Both the position numbers and the translations under genes were made by a program. The notes under the pieces are model-generated. The model made no database searches. It had not been told where the DNA came from and worked only from the letters and a program-made list of their open reading frames with translations. From Phaffia rhodozyma (taxonomy: Eukaryota; Basidiomycota; Tremellomycetes; Cystofilobasidiales; Mrakiaceae), in assembly GCA_014706385.1 (NCBI GenBank), contig JACGZH010000009.1, positions 434,001 through 498,000 of the forward strand: a DNA stretch of 64,000 nucleotides, written 5' to 3'. Of the stretch, positions 1-11,690 are shown in pieces; the stretch's first letter is position 1, and the number at the start of each line of letters is the position of its first letter.

Positions 1-205
1 CCTCCTTTGTTTTCGAAATAACCCTAATTAGGAAGGAGGCGCCGATGACGTTGTCTATCCGACAGATATAGACCCAGTGTACACCATAATTGAGCGCTGC
101 GGCAACGTACAGCTTGCTTCTTGAACGAATACTTGCTGCTCGATATCTCTTTTATAACCCCCTCCTTCCTCATCCTTCCTCACCACTTACAACACTCATA
201 CAACC

Positions 206-729
206 ATGTCTTCTTCCCCTGCAGAGATCTCTTACCCTCCCGTCCCTGTGGTTCAACAGGTGCAGCAGCAACAACAGCAGCCTGGAAAGACGACTATGTG
301 TACGCTTGTGGTTCCATTACCTCTCAAATACTACAGATGACCGTTTATTCTTACCATATGTTTCTCTTCTCCACTCTTTGACGGTGTCTGATGCTTCTGT
401 GTGGGGCTGTTCACACCTAATATCTTGTGTATAGCCATGAACAATGTCCAAGAGGGGTCCAAGCAGGACGGAGCGGCTATGCGACTCCGAGGAGGTTGCC
501 CTGGCGTGCGTTTGTTTTTGTTCTTTCTGTTTCTTTATTATTCTATGTACCAAGATATACGAGACCAACATGACTTACTGAACGGGTTTTCTATCAATAG
601 CATCTGTGTGGCCTGCCAATCTTGCCTTGCCACTGTGGTAAGTTTCTACAATTTTGATCCCTTTTTTCCCTCTTTCTGTTTCCTTTTCGATCCACAGGAT
701 TCCTGAGAGACAAAGCATTGATCGTTTGA
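206..729 (+). CDS. Small Cys-rich protein with RLRGGC motif
   Basis: Four exons (206-299, 435-505, 601-637, 698-729) splice in phase to a 77-residue protein. The N-terminus is Ser/Pro-rich with a poly-Gln run near residues 17-25. Residues 48-53 read RLRGGC, followed by a Pro/Cys-rich tail (PGHLCGLPILPCHCGF) with Cys at 53, 58, 65 and 67. There is no signal peptide or membrane span. Small fungal proteins with an RLRGGC-type motif and Cys-rich tail are familiar to me as uncharacterised families; I know no function. The RLRGG string also resembles the ubiquitin C-terminus, but nothing else does. The ATG at 206 follows a CT-rich leader and is the first in frame. Donors at 300 (gtacgc), 506 and 638 are good. 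The exon 2/3 junction could be read in another frame that ends sooner; the chosen one keeps a Cys-rich tail. Confidence 0.6.
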
Positions 730-1188
730 AATTTCATGTACTCACCCGATAGACATTTGCATCATCCCGTTCGTGCTATTCAACTTTTCCTTGTTGTACG
801 AGGCGTCACGCAAAATCGCTAACAACTCTTTGCTCTCTCGTTCAATCTCACTATTACCTCTTAGTTGCTGCTTCTAAATCGATCGGTTATTACTCTCTCT
901 TTTTCTTGTACACACGATTCACTACTCTATGCCAACGTTTCCTTAAATACTGTATCCATGACTATTTGATGAGTTTTTTTAATAAGCGTTATAGCCGCAA
1001 GGCATCAGTTGTCAGTGGTGACAGCCTATGATTACATAATCGGTGGTTACAGCCAATGCCGTGAGTATTGGTCTTTGCATCGGTCTTGATCCTCTACTAT
1101 ACTCTACTCTCTCTTCCTCCATATCCCACTTCCTCTACCCTTATTCTCTTTCTCTGCCCCTCTGCTTTTCCATCATCGTGTTTGATCA
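730..1188. other. Intergenic, promoter/5' leader of ROT1
   Basis: No gene seen. CT-rich stretches from about 1080 to 1180 look like the core promoter and 5' leader of the downstream ROT1 gene. An ATG followed by a good donor at about 1056-1061 does not splice in frame to ROT1. Confidence 0.4.
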
Positions 1189-2720
1189 AGTGCGTTCATT
1201 CATCTTGTTGAGGTTCCTGTCAACTTAATCAGCTACTGAAACAGTCTGTATCTGTTCGCTTCTGTTCAAACCTTACAGTGAGACTTGCTAGTGTACCCAT
1301 CACTATAGGAGGCACAGTGCTTTCATTCCTCCTCTCTCTATCTTCTGTTCATGCTCAAAATCTGGAGTACGTATACGGAAAACATGAAAGAGGAAGATAT
1401 TTCTGAGAAGCTCATGGAAAGGTTTCTGTTGACTGATTGTTGCAATTGGATTTTGAACAACCTGGTGGATATATATATCCTTGTTCTGTACGCGTGCGGT
1501 CGATGTTTGGCGATTCTCCCTCTTTCAGAGCAAGCAATAACGTGACCGCTCTTTACGGCACATGGAGTTCCGGCTCAGGAGGAGTCACTACTGGTTCTGT
1601 TAGTGATTCATTTCTCTCTTCAGTTCTCTCGGTCTCAAACCCAGATCCTTGGCCGTCATCCGTCTGTTTGGAATACTGAGATAGGGTTGTTTTTTCTTCT
1701 CTCTTGTCTTCTCTCTCGTCGTTTTAGGGATTCGCAAACCCTCTAGCTTATTCGTTCAACTATCCTGCGACATCAGGAATCGCATACTCCTTGTATGTGC
1801 ATTGACCCGATTGAGGCTTTCTCTCCTTCTTTTTATGCTTCCAGGCTGATCGTTGGGCTTTGTTTTCGTTGGGAATGGACCAGTGATAACGAAGGACATT
1901 TCGAGGAAGCCCAGTACCGGTTTAACTCCAACGGTACATTTATATCTGCACTATTCTATCCCTTGTTGACGCTTCTTTTGCTTATGCTCTCTTGATTTCT
2001 CGTCGGGTGGCTTTCAGCATCGCTACCGAATTGCATCCAGACGGTCGTCATTTGGCAACATGGAACGTACACGTTGAACACCAACGGATCGCTCACGTTA
2101 ACTCCGTTCGCCGGAGACGGTAGGATTCAAGTCCAAGATCCATGTGCGGCTGTGACGAATGTCATCACCGTGTATGAGCAAAAGGTTTGTTCTCGAGTCT
2201 CTCGACTCGTTCAATCTTATACAGGCCATGATCAATAGGCTGATATTGGGACCGAACGATGTCTACAGACCTACTACTCGCATTGGGATATCATCGTTGA
2301 TACCGTGCCCAACAACTATATGCTCGAGCTGGCCAAATTCGATGGTTCCGCCATGCCTGGGTGCGTCTATGATACCACTATCATATCGTTTGTACATTGA
2401 TGATGACGACGACGACGACGACGACGACAACAACTAACAAACCCGATCCGCAAACACTTCATTTTACTAGTCTCTACCTCCAAGCTCGACCGCCAAACAT
2501 GCTGCCCACTATTCAACTCTCTGACCAAGCTGTATGTCTCCTTGTCTTGTTTCCTCCTTCTCCTTCCGCTGTCCTTCGCTCTTCTTGCCCCTTCCACAAA
2601 TTCTCCTGCCTTAGTTTCCCGCTTACCCTTCCTCCGTTCTTGTCGATATAGGTTACCACTACAACTTCTACCGCTGCGGCTTCAGCCACTAAGAGATCGT
2701 TATTATCGAACTGGTTTTAA
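1189..2720 (+). CDS. ROT1: Rot1 family ER protein-folding/glycosylation factor
   Basis: Rot1 is an essential fungal ER membrane-associated chaperone needed for beta-1,6-glucan assembly and N- and O-glycosylation. Exons 1279-1366, 1529-1598, 1728-1792, 1884-1933, 2018-2184, 2239-2360, 2471-2531 and 2652-2720 join in phase into about 230 residues, close to the ~250 of yeast Rot1. Family landmarks are clear: a hydrophobic signal peptide ending SVHAQ, then NNVTALYGTWSSGSG, GFANPLAYSFNYP, FEEAQYRFNSN, QHGTYTLNTNGSLTLTP, GRIQVQDPCA and QARPPNMLPT. The C-terminus (LLSNWF) is weakly hydrophobic rather than a clear anchor. The first exon starts with TG AGA, so the initiator ATG seems to need an A from an upstream exon; A1189 before gtgcgt fits, giving MRLASVPITIGG. 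That split start is inference. Intron 2361-2470 carries a (GAC)n tract. Confidence 0.9.
2400..2430 (+). repeat. (GAC)n trinucleotide repeat in a ROT1 intron
   Basis: A GAT/GAC trinucleotide run of about eight units lies inside the intron between the sixth and seventh main ROT1 exons, so it is not translated in the splice model given for ROT1. Confidence 0.85.
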
Positions 2721-3407
2721 AAAATCTACTCTGATGCTGGCCTACCCTTTTCTTTTCATTCATCTTTCTTTTCGAATAGTCCTTCCTCTTCCTTTCTTTA
2801 TATCATTCACGGGCAATGCGCTACATCTCATCTAAAGGGACAATTTCTTTGTGTTCTCTATCATCCCCTATACACTCCTTCGTCCTTTTCTTCCTTTGCT
2901 TCTGCCATCTCAAGTCGCTGATAGGCATGTCTGTGTCTTCTTTCTCCTTCACTTGTCTCAAGAAAGACTCTTCTAATATGTACTACCACCTATCGATTCC
3001 TCCCTTTTGTCATTTTTTGTTCTTTTTACATTACACTTTGCTATCCTCTTTGCTCTTTCCGTCCTGTTCAGTCCAGTTTTGACAATCATTCGTTTGTTTA
3101 GGACCACGTATTATATATTCAACGCCTGTGTTTTGTAGCGAAAGAGAGAAATTGGCCTAATGGGCACGATTACAACAGCCGGGCACTTCAATCAAGATGG
3201 GGAACCATATGGGCAAACATGGGGTCTTTATGGAACCCCAAAATTGCTTTACACCATCGTTCTGAGAAATCACTTGTTCTGACTACACCTCTCTCTCTCT
3301 CTTTCCTCTTTACTCACCTCTCCTCACAAGTCCACAGTGACCAGAATACGCACATCCAGGCTCTGAATCAAACGGACAGCCGTCAGATTTGTTAGAATTG
3401 GAGAGTC
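2721..3407. other. Intergenic, pyrimidine-rich
   Basis: About 690 bases between ROT1 and the next gene. 2740-3080 is strongly pyrimidine-rich, with many short TTTC/CTTT runs; 3100-3400 includes an AT-rich patch. I see no coding signal. It should hold the ROT1 3' end and the promoter of the CID gene. Confidence 0.5.
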
Positions 3408-6400
3408 ATGCAGGATGACTTATCGATTGAAGCTTTAAAGGTTTGTTCTAGAGCTTTCTCCTTCCTACTTTGAAATCTGCTGTCGTGCCTTTTCTCTTCT
3501 TCTCCCATCTTGGTTGATTTGTTTGGTGATCCTGACTGACGAGTAGTGGTTTTGCTCCTCTCTCACGATGTGTATGGAAAAACCTGCGTTCCGACCGTTT
3601 GGTTGATATGCCCTTACCGTTCACTCTACCCCTGTGAACACATCAAACGAACTGAATCTTCTTTCGATCAGCCGTTTAATGACCTCCTCAAAGAGGCCGT
3701 CGAAGCTCGAAAGTTATCCGGCGGTAAGATCGAAAGATTGACTGCCATGGCTATAAAAGACATCCAGGTAGGTTTATCTCCAATCTGTGTATTCGAAGAA
3801 CTTGCTTGACAATCTATAGGCAAGGGAGAGCTGACAAGTTGTTCTCTTGTGGAAAAACTTTATTCCAGTACGATTCTCAGATAATCACCAATCTATACAA
3901 CCAACACCGTTCACTCCAACCAAGATCAGCCTCCAAGATTCATAGCTTGTACTGTTTCGACTCTATCGCTCGAGCATGCAGGTCAAAAGTAAACAAAAAG
4001 ATCAGTGCGAATATTGATGGAGAGAGAGGTACTTGTGCTGGGTTCTTATTGAAGGCGGAGGGTGTGTTGGATGGGTTGGTGAGAGATATGTTGGATACGG
4101 GTGGGAAGGATTGGCCAGATGGCAGGGTAAGTCGTTTATTTCCCTTCATCCGTCTTTTGTTCGTCCCGTGAGGTTTTGTTACCGGAAAGAGCGCGCGTGA
4201 TATCTCTGTTCAATGGTGTTCACTTGCGTGAGGAGAGCAAGAGGAAAAGGTAAAGGAGAGAGAGAAGAAAAAGAACGAAGGATTGGTGGAGGTTCACAAT
4301 GTCTTCCTTCGCTGGCTTTTGATCCCTCAATTTGTACTCATCTTAAGAGGAGAGCGATAAGTGGTGCATATACTTGTACTCATCTAGGCAGATTAGAACG
4401 AGAGATGAAGCGCCGTTCGATTTGGATCGTGATTGTCGGTCGAAGGGAAAGTACATTATACTCATGGATTTTCTTTCTCTTCCATTTTCATCCCTTTGTT
4501 TTTTTCTGTCTTTCTGTTCCTCTGTCCATCGTGTTTCACCATATCCACACACACACACACACACACACATACACACACGCACACGAATCATATGTATGCG
4601 CATGAAATACATCTGTCGCTTCCGTTGGACAAACGACAACTCGTTCTCTGTAGGAAAAAACAAAAAAAATTCTCGATATCTGGCAAAAAGGATCAACATT
4701 TTCAAAGGAGGTCATCCATCGATTACAAGTCCTGGTCGAAGCTGCCACCCCGGCTCCGACGGTGATCGTCGAAGAGGTCGTTAGACAGAATAGTTCGGAG
4801 GATCCCTTGAAGGTTTCAAGGAGTTCTACTCCTAGTACAAGTGAGGAACCCTAATGCTCATTGTCAGCATAATATTTCGGGTCGATTTAGATCACTGATG
4901 CCCTTCGAGTTTCCATCTCGTCTTCTTGTTGCTTGGCTGCTGCGTGTGAATCATAGGCAGGAAAGATGTTTCAAGATCGACTACAACTCCTACATCTTCT
5001 CCACCTTCTCTGACTCTTCCTTCACAAGGGTACTTCTTACCAACATCAACACCCTTAAAAACGTCAACCATCCCTTTGCCTATTCGTTCTTCTGGTGGGG
5101 TTATCGAACCACCCTCCGATATAGCAGCAATATCAACATCGGCGCCGACACCTCCTCCAGTTGGCGTGCCGGCATCTTTGTTGACGCTCCTTCAAAAATT
5201 CACGAGTTCTAGTCCTTCCCCGTGAGTTTTCTCAGGATCTTGCAAAGATGAAATCGTTTATACCTAGAGAACATGTTTTCGGGCTGACTCATTGTCATCC
5301 ATTCATTTGGAAATACTCTTGGGTAGCGCTTCTGCACCTTCATCAGATGCGCTGGTTTCCGCAACACTTGAAACCCCTTCAAATCCTTCTCCTGTCGTGC
5401 GAATCGAATCCTCAGCAACCGTTATCCCTTCTCATGAGATTCAAAACTCAGTCTCGACTCAGATACAACACAACGCGTCGGCGGATCCAACTTCGAGTGT
5501 CCTATCAGGTCCTCCTACTATGCCTCCTTTCCCACCGACCATGTCATCTTCAGTTTACCCAACCTTCAACCCAGATTTGAACGTCCCAATTCACTCATCG
5601 AACTCGTTTCCGACTTACGCTCCACCTGTTCCGGGCCCAATTAACCCTATGCTACATCAAGCCAACTATAATTACAACTATAATCAAGTGCAAAATCAGA
5701 TGTTTCCAGTTCAAAATAGTCAATTCGATAACACATTCAACGGCCCTCAGTTTGAAGCGGATCAAGGACCGAGTGATCATCAAAGTTATATCGGTTCTAC
5801 TGTCAACAATGGCATAAACGAGAACAGATGGCGTCCTGGAGGCTCGGGTGGGAATTCACGTGGACGGGGTGGTAGTGGTGGTGGGAGAGGAGGATATAGA
5901 GGGAGAGGAGGAATGAATGGTCCTGGATACAACGAGGGAAGTAGGGGAGGTATGCAAGGTGGAAGAGGAGGTTTTGGATATCGTCCGAACATGTATCCTT
6001 CCGGCCCGATTCCGAGTAACTCGAACGTTTCATCCCAACTACCACCGCCACCACCACCACCATCGGCCAATGTTTATCCCATATCGAACGGACCAGTCGT
6101 GCCTACGGTTTCTTCACTACCATCTAATTTAAACCTAAATTCTCAGTCCGTCGGTGACTCAACTTCCAATTCAACTAAACCTCCTCCTTCGGACGATCCG
6201 TCGACAGTGCCTCCGGCTTCGAAAAAACGCAAGTCACGATTCGATCAACCTCCGAGCCATCCTGCCCCGGCTGCCCCGGTACCGACCTCAACATCAGTCC
6301 CCACTCCAACTCCAGCCTCGATACAAACACCAATATACCCTTTGACCTCTTTTAACCCGACCATGACGCCCAATGTTAGGAACCAACCAAGCGCGTTGGC

Positions 6401-6551
6401 TTCATTATCGTGGTCGACATTTAACCCTGAAAACCCAAGATCTTGGGAAGACCTGAGTATTGCGTTCGCTAGGGACAACCATGGCTTGTTGCCTAGCAAC
6501 GAAGTCCTATACGCTCTAGGAACGACAATGATGATGAAGTTTGGTGGATGA
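3408..6551 (+). CDS. CTD-interacting-domain (CID/RPR) RNA-processing factor, Nrd1/SCAF-like
   Basis: Exons 3408-3440, 3672-3767, 3869-4126, 4654-4840, 4957-5221 and 5327-6551 give 687 residues. The N-terminal ~170 residues form a CID: PFNDLLKEAVEARKLSGGKI, then DSQIITNLYNQHRSLQP, KIHSLYCFDSIARA and KKILDIWQKGSTFSKEV, matching the helices that bind the phosphorylated CTD of RNA polymerase II. The rest is Ser/Pro/Asn-rich, with an RGG/RG box around residues 450-500, a poly-Pro run and a basic KKRKSRF motif near 578; the protein ends MMMKFGG. RNA polymerase II termination or 3'-end processing in the nucleus is inferred from the CID and RGG box. No RRM is visible, unlike Nrd1 or Seb1. The first exon (11 residues) is the least certain part. 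Intron 4127-4653 is unusually long and carries an (AC)n tract. Confidence 0.82.
4546..4580 (+). repeat. (AC)n microsatellite in CID-gene intron
   Basis: Dinucleotide AC run with one AT interruption, lying in the fourth-exon-proximal long intron (4127-4653) of the CID gene. Confidence 0.9.
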
Positions 6552-6768
6552 ATCAGGCTCGATAGGTGTTCGGGGGCTAAGGAGTTGAGAGATGTACTAG
6601 TAGAGTTCTTTTGGGTGACGCAGGCTATCAATGAATGTCATTTCTTGTTTCTTTTTTCCCAAACTATCAGCCTGGTTCGTTTTTGAGCGACATATATCAG
6701 AGAACATCAATGAGGAAAACACTATATCCCAATATGTCTCGAACAACTACCGCTCTCCAGAAGGAGAT

Positions 6769-9060
6769 CTATAACTCGTCTCTCGCCCAACCGCTGCTGT
6801 CATCATCGTTTCCTTCGACAGGTACCTCCAATATCAGATCATCCCCATTTTCGTCTTTCAGTACTACAATCTGCCATACTTCCTCTTCTTCTTCCTGATT
6901 TACTTCTCCTTCTCCTTCTTGCTGTTCTTCTTCGCTAACGCTATCACCGTCAGTGCGCACAGGGTCGGACAACAGACCGACGTACCGGCCGTCCGCTTGT
7001 CCATTCTTGAGAGCCTTCAACAACCGAGCAATCTCGCCTCCATGCCCGTTCTCGTCATCTGCTCCGCCATTCTCTTCACCATCCGCTACTTCCGCTTCCA
7101 TAAGTATGTATACCTGTGGAGGAGATTTGGTTTCCGATTCCGGACCCTCCTCAGAGTTGGTTTCCGCGCTAGAATAAGGCGGGGTGTCTTGGTTAGCTTC
7201 CGGGTCGGGTTTCATAGCTCCTGCGCCTGACACCGGGTTCGGTTTCGATTCCGGTTTTGATTTTGGTGGCGATGTTGATTTTGAACGCGCTTTGGGCCGA
7301 AGCTGAGGTTGGGAAGAGTCTCTGGTCTTTTGCTGTCCGGTGGGTGGTCTATTCCCTTTCGGAACAGGTGGTGGCCCGATCATCGCCCATGAAGGTAACG
7401 GTGTCTTGTCCGACGACGGTTTCTATCGAGCAAATACATAGGGTCCCACAGGATATTTAGGAATTGAATAACTAAGAAAACTGAGAACTAGAGAACCAGG
7501 GAAAGGTCTTACAGTCATTCCCTCAATCTCTGCGTTTGGGATAGATCCATCCGGCACAATCTCTCTACACGTGATGTTTGTCGGGGGTTCTGATAAATGT
7601 GCCGACGAGAAACCCGGGACGTTACATAGTCTGGGCGTATCAATCACCAGAATATAAGAGCAACTGAAGTTTTGTTTGTTGAAAAGTGGATGAACAGAGA
7701 GTAAGTGAACTCGTGCGCCTGACACGGCATGGAGAGAAAGCCCGTGCTTCTTGTACTCACGTCGAGACTTCCTTGATCAGTGAAATTCCATCAGTACCAG
7801 TCATCGAGCAGTGAAACTATATTTGGTCAACCGAGCTTTTCTGATCAATGATTTCGCCTATAGATAAGATTCACGACAGAAAATCTTGGAAACTTGAGGG
7901 AAATATGATTTTACCTGGATCTCGATCTCTCTATCGACCTTGGTTCGGTCACATACTGTCCCGCCACCCCATCGAGCGGTCAGGTATCGAGCGCCAACGC
8001 CCATACCGAGTGAAAATCCAGGGTTGTTGCTCTCTATTTGCAGGTCATGTTTAGCTGTCTGTTGTACCCAGGTTCAGATTGGACGAAACAAGTGTAGGAT
8101 TAAAGTGAAGCGAGAGAAGAGTCAAGGGTTTTTAGAATGATACGGCAAATTAGAGAAGAGATGCAAAATGACACGAGAGACATACACCAAGAACGTAGGC
8201 ATCATACTAGTATCGCACGAGTGCAGTCGAATGAAGTTTAAATTAGTATCGGAATCCGAACAGTTTTCATATCTCTGTCAACATACCTGAGGATCTTCCT
8301 TAGGTACCCATCCTTCAGAAAGCGGAGGCCACGCCCGAGCGGCCTCCCTAAACTGACGAACTTCAGAACCGTGACAGTAAGAATAAGTGAACCAGCCTTG
8401 TCGGTGCTATCATACCAAATTAATCCCATCAGATAAGCCAAAAGGTGAGAAAGCAATTCGACACAAGCATTCTTGTCACACAGATAGAGCTTTAGGAAAG
8501 TTAGAAAGAGTTGAAACAAAGCGTACATAGAGGCAAGTTCCTTCTAAATGACTTAAAAGCTGAGCAGGTAACTCTGGATTCATTCCAGGCGTCACTAACG
8601 GCTTTTCTCTTTCTTTAGGTTCCGGTGAAGGAGGAGGTATCAAGCAGACGTATGATCTTGGACCCGGCCAAAGCATAACTGACTGAAGTGTATGACTCCC
8701 ATCCTCATCCTCCATGATCTTCTCTTCATCCTTGGTGCCACCCTCTTGGTTCGAACGACGTATTTCTAGTTCTCCTCCCTCATCTTCTTGCTTCTTGTCC
8801 TGAATCAAAGCTGGCACGGTCGAATCTCTTCCAACAGGATCATTCTCGTTCAAAAACCCTCTCCAACCACCAGGAGCTCTTCCTCTCTCAATCCAGCTCT
8901 CTGCCACCTGTTTTTCCAATGGCAGATCGTTCAAGAACTGAATCGCATATTTCGGATGAGCGAACGGGTCAATCGGTGTTAGAGATCCTGAGGCCAGGCG
9001 AGATGTGAGAGCGGTTGATAAAAGAAGGACTGTAAGAGGAGAAAGAGGGTGTGGAAGCAT
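6769..9060 (-). CDS. YOS9: OS-9/Yos9 ER lectin of ERAD
   Basis: Yos9/OS-9 recognises trimmed N-glycans on misfolded glycoproteins in the ER lumen and hands them to the Hrd1 ubiquitin ligase. Minus-strand exons 9060-8527, 8406-8287, 8206-8188, 8033-7915, 7816-7761, 7663-7513 and 7422-6769 give 550 residues. A signal peptide (MLPHPLSPLTVLLLSTAL) starts at 9060; an upstream in-frame ATG at 9090 would bury it. The mannose-6-phosphate receptor homology domain is complete: TCLYHRQGWFTYSYCHGSEV, GARYLTARWGGGTVCDRTK, FHCSMTGTDGISLIKE and CSYILVIDTPRLCNVPGF carry the paired cysteines and glycan-binding Gln, Arg, Glu and Tyr positions. The tail is acidic and ends WARDEL, an HDEL-type ER retrieval signal. 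The third exon is only 19 bases. Confidence 0.93.
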
Positions 9061-9169
9061 GTCTGGGCCGACTAGTGGGAGATCAACCAAGTCGAAGGTA
9101 TATAGGTGATGATGATGATGATGATAGCAAGATGATCGCTGGCGGCCAGGTAAAATGCACCGCCTCGAG

Positions 9170-9188
9170 TCACGTGAAAATCACGTGA
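9170..9188. promoter_or_regulatory. Two tandem TCACGTGA E-boxes in divergent promoter
   Basis: Two perfect 8-base palindromes TCACGTGA (9170-9177 and 9181-9188) sit in the 244-base gap between the divergently transcribed YOS9 and peroxin genes. CACGTG is the site bound by Cbf1/USF-type bHLH factors in fungi. A (GAT)n tract lies next to them, at about 9103-9124. Confidence 0.6.
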
Positions 9189-9304
9189 CTCAGAATACGT
9201 CAACCGGTTATTTCAATCACCTTCAGTAACCTTATGAGTTCTGAGCAGACGACATACACACACATATACACATATACACATACATCTCATATCGTACTCT
9301 ACAG

Positions 9305-11543
9305 ATGAGTCCGATGGCTCTACATCCATCCCACCCGATACCGCTTGCAGCCAAGCCAGTAGATGTCCAGTTCTTTGTATCCTCCTTGAAACAGACGGCT
9401 CATCCTTCTGATCGGTTTCATACAGCGACTACAATAGAACCTACGTTGACTGTGTTACCGGAATCATCGTTTCCTGCTGCCGCCGCTCGACCTGCTGGAT
9501 CCTCCCTTCCTCAGTCATACACTACTCAGATCAGTGATTTACTGCTATCCGCAGTTGTACCTGGGATCCCAAAGTCAAATAAGAAGAAAACTGATCATCA
9601 TCACCATCACTCAGACCCGAACATCTGGCCCGGCCCTAGCAGCAAACGCGAGGATCTCAATCTAACGAGTACAACCGGCAACTTTCGAAAGTTTGTCCTT
9701 AAAGTGGGATGGCTTTTTGACACCCAGGATTTTGTAGAGGAAGTTGTCTTCTGGAGACGAAAAGAATGGAGTGTAGGTTGGATGATCGGCTGGGGGTTGA
9801 TCTGTACGTCAATCATGATCGCCGTCCTGTTGCAAGCGCATAAATCTCTTACTGATCCTGCTCTACTGGAATTCTTGTGAAGCCTTTCACCCTCATCTGA
9901 TTCTGATGCTACCTCTACTGGGCACAATCTCGTTTCTCCTTGCCCCTCATATCGATGACCAATCTTTAAACCCAGAGTTACAGTCCTCTCCCTCCCGCTC
10001 TGGATCTACAGAGATTGAAACCTCCACCAGGACCACTTCGTCCCCATCGGCTCGAAGGAACTCCTTCCAAATGTTACACGGAAGAAGCGGATCAATACAA
10101 GCTAGCTCGGTTGGCCTCAGTCGGGATTCAAAAGCAGGATCTCGGCTATCTGGCGACTTTTCAGACGTAGGTCGCTGTTGACATTTCCGGCGTTGTCATC
10201 ATACAAACGAGCTGCTGACCAGTTGTTTCCTTTCGTTTCCTTCGATGATTACCACTCTTCTCCAGTTTTCACACGAGATTCCTCAGGCGAGGAAAGCGCC
10301 AATCGAGACTGGTCTCACTACGACCTATTACCAAAATCTCCAAGGAATTCAGAATCTCATGGGCTCCTTGTCCGTTCTTCCCGTTCCTCTTTTTTGTTAG
10401 TTTCTATCGTCCACGTTACCGATTACTTATACCTCTCGTCTATCTTCCGCTGGCAGTTCCGATATGTACGATTTTGCCATTAATGTGGCTCAACAGGTCT
10501 TTTCACCAATACACCCATTACACTATACTCTGATCGCCTTCAACGTCCTTGCTCTCGTTGGAGTTGCGTTCGGAGGGAAATTTGTACCGGCCTGGGCGAT
10601 TCTGTTGCCCTTAGGTTGGGGCCCATTGCTCTTTGGTTTGATGTAAGGCCTTTCTTTTTAGTCTCCGCTACCGGTATTGGTCTTCTGACGGATTTTTCTT
10701 CTTGCGCTTGATTTTCCTCACCCTAGATCTCCTGGGGAGTTATCGGTTCTACCGCTTCCCATCCCACCTATCTTAGCCTCTCAACTCCATGCTCTCCATC
10801 TGAGTCTTCTGAACGACAAGATCCCACTCTCACTTCGCGACAAACCAGTATGCGAGCTTAGCGTGTGGGAAAACCAACGATGGATTCGACCAAGCGGAAA
10901 AGAGTCTACTTCTCATGTCTCGGGTGGTGGTACAGCTGGGACTGACGGAACGCCTGGAGCAAGCGGTGGAGCAGGAGGGGAAGGGAGAGAGTGGACGGAA
11001 GATGGTTGGTCCGAGAAGGAAGGGAGTAGATCTATAGGTGGTCAAGTTGGATCAGGCGAGTGAGTTGTCTGTTCCATTTCTCATCTTGACTATCCTCTTC
11101 TGCTCTGAGTATTCCTCTTGCTTTCTCCTCTTCTACCTCAATTACTGAACACCGAATATCAAATAGACACTTGAATTTGACGTCACTGAGCATCAAACAA
11201 GGATCAGGCTGGATATGGATCCCTGGTGAAACCTGGTTCATTGACAGGGTAGGTATCTGGGCAGACGGCGAGGTTGATTCCGGTTCGTCCCTTTTCTACC
11301 TCTCTACCTTGCTGATTTCCTTTATCTCTAAATCACAAGTAGTACACGCTGACACAAAGTCTCTTCAAAAACACATACGTAAATTCATATGTTATGAAAG
11401 ATGGATGGCAATATATCTCACCTAACCAAATCCCGCTCGCACCACACGCGATGCACGGAGAGACCATGGTTGTAGAGAGAGATTTCGAACCTGGGTCGTT
11501 TCGCCGACGGAGGTGGTTCAGGAGGAGTGTCAGAGTTGGTTGA
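9305..11543 (+). CDS. Pex24/28/29/30-type peroxin with dysferlin-like domain
   Basis: Exons 9305-9803, 9883-10166, 10266-10369, 10457-10642, 10727-11059, 11167-11282 and 11401-11543 join in phase to 554 residues. Members of this family are ER/peroxisome membrane proteins that control peroxisome size and number at ER contact sites. Landmarks: ISDLLLSAVVPG, then NFRKFVLKVGWLF, EEVVFWRRKEWSVGWMIGWG and a hydrophobic segment (LILMLPLLGTISFLLAP), then YYQNLQGIQNLMG, then two more hydrophobic stretches (IAFNVLALVGVAFGG and WAILLPLGWGPLLFGLM). The C-terminal half looks like a dysferlin-type domain (CELSVWENQRW, EWTEDGWSE, GWIWIPGETW, DGWQYISPNQ) ending in a basic FRRRRWFRRSVRVG tail. Which paralogue it is cannot be told. 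It shares a short promoter with YOS9. Confidence 0.83.
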
Positions 11544-11690
11544 AGCCTTTTCGTTATTTCATTTCATTTTTTAGGAAAGAGGGAAAGGCTTTCAAATAAT
11601 TTTATGCACATATATATTCATGATTGTAGTCGTGTTCTCAAAGACTATGATAGGGATATCGAGAAGGAAAGAAGACACCAGAGAGGAGGA

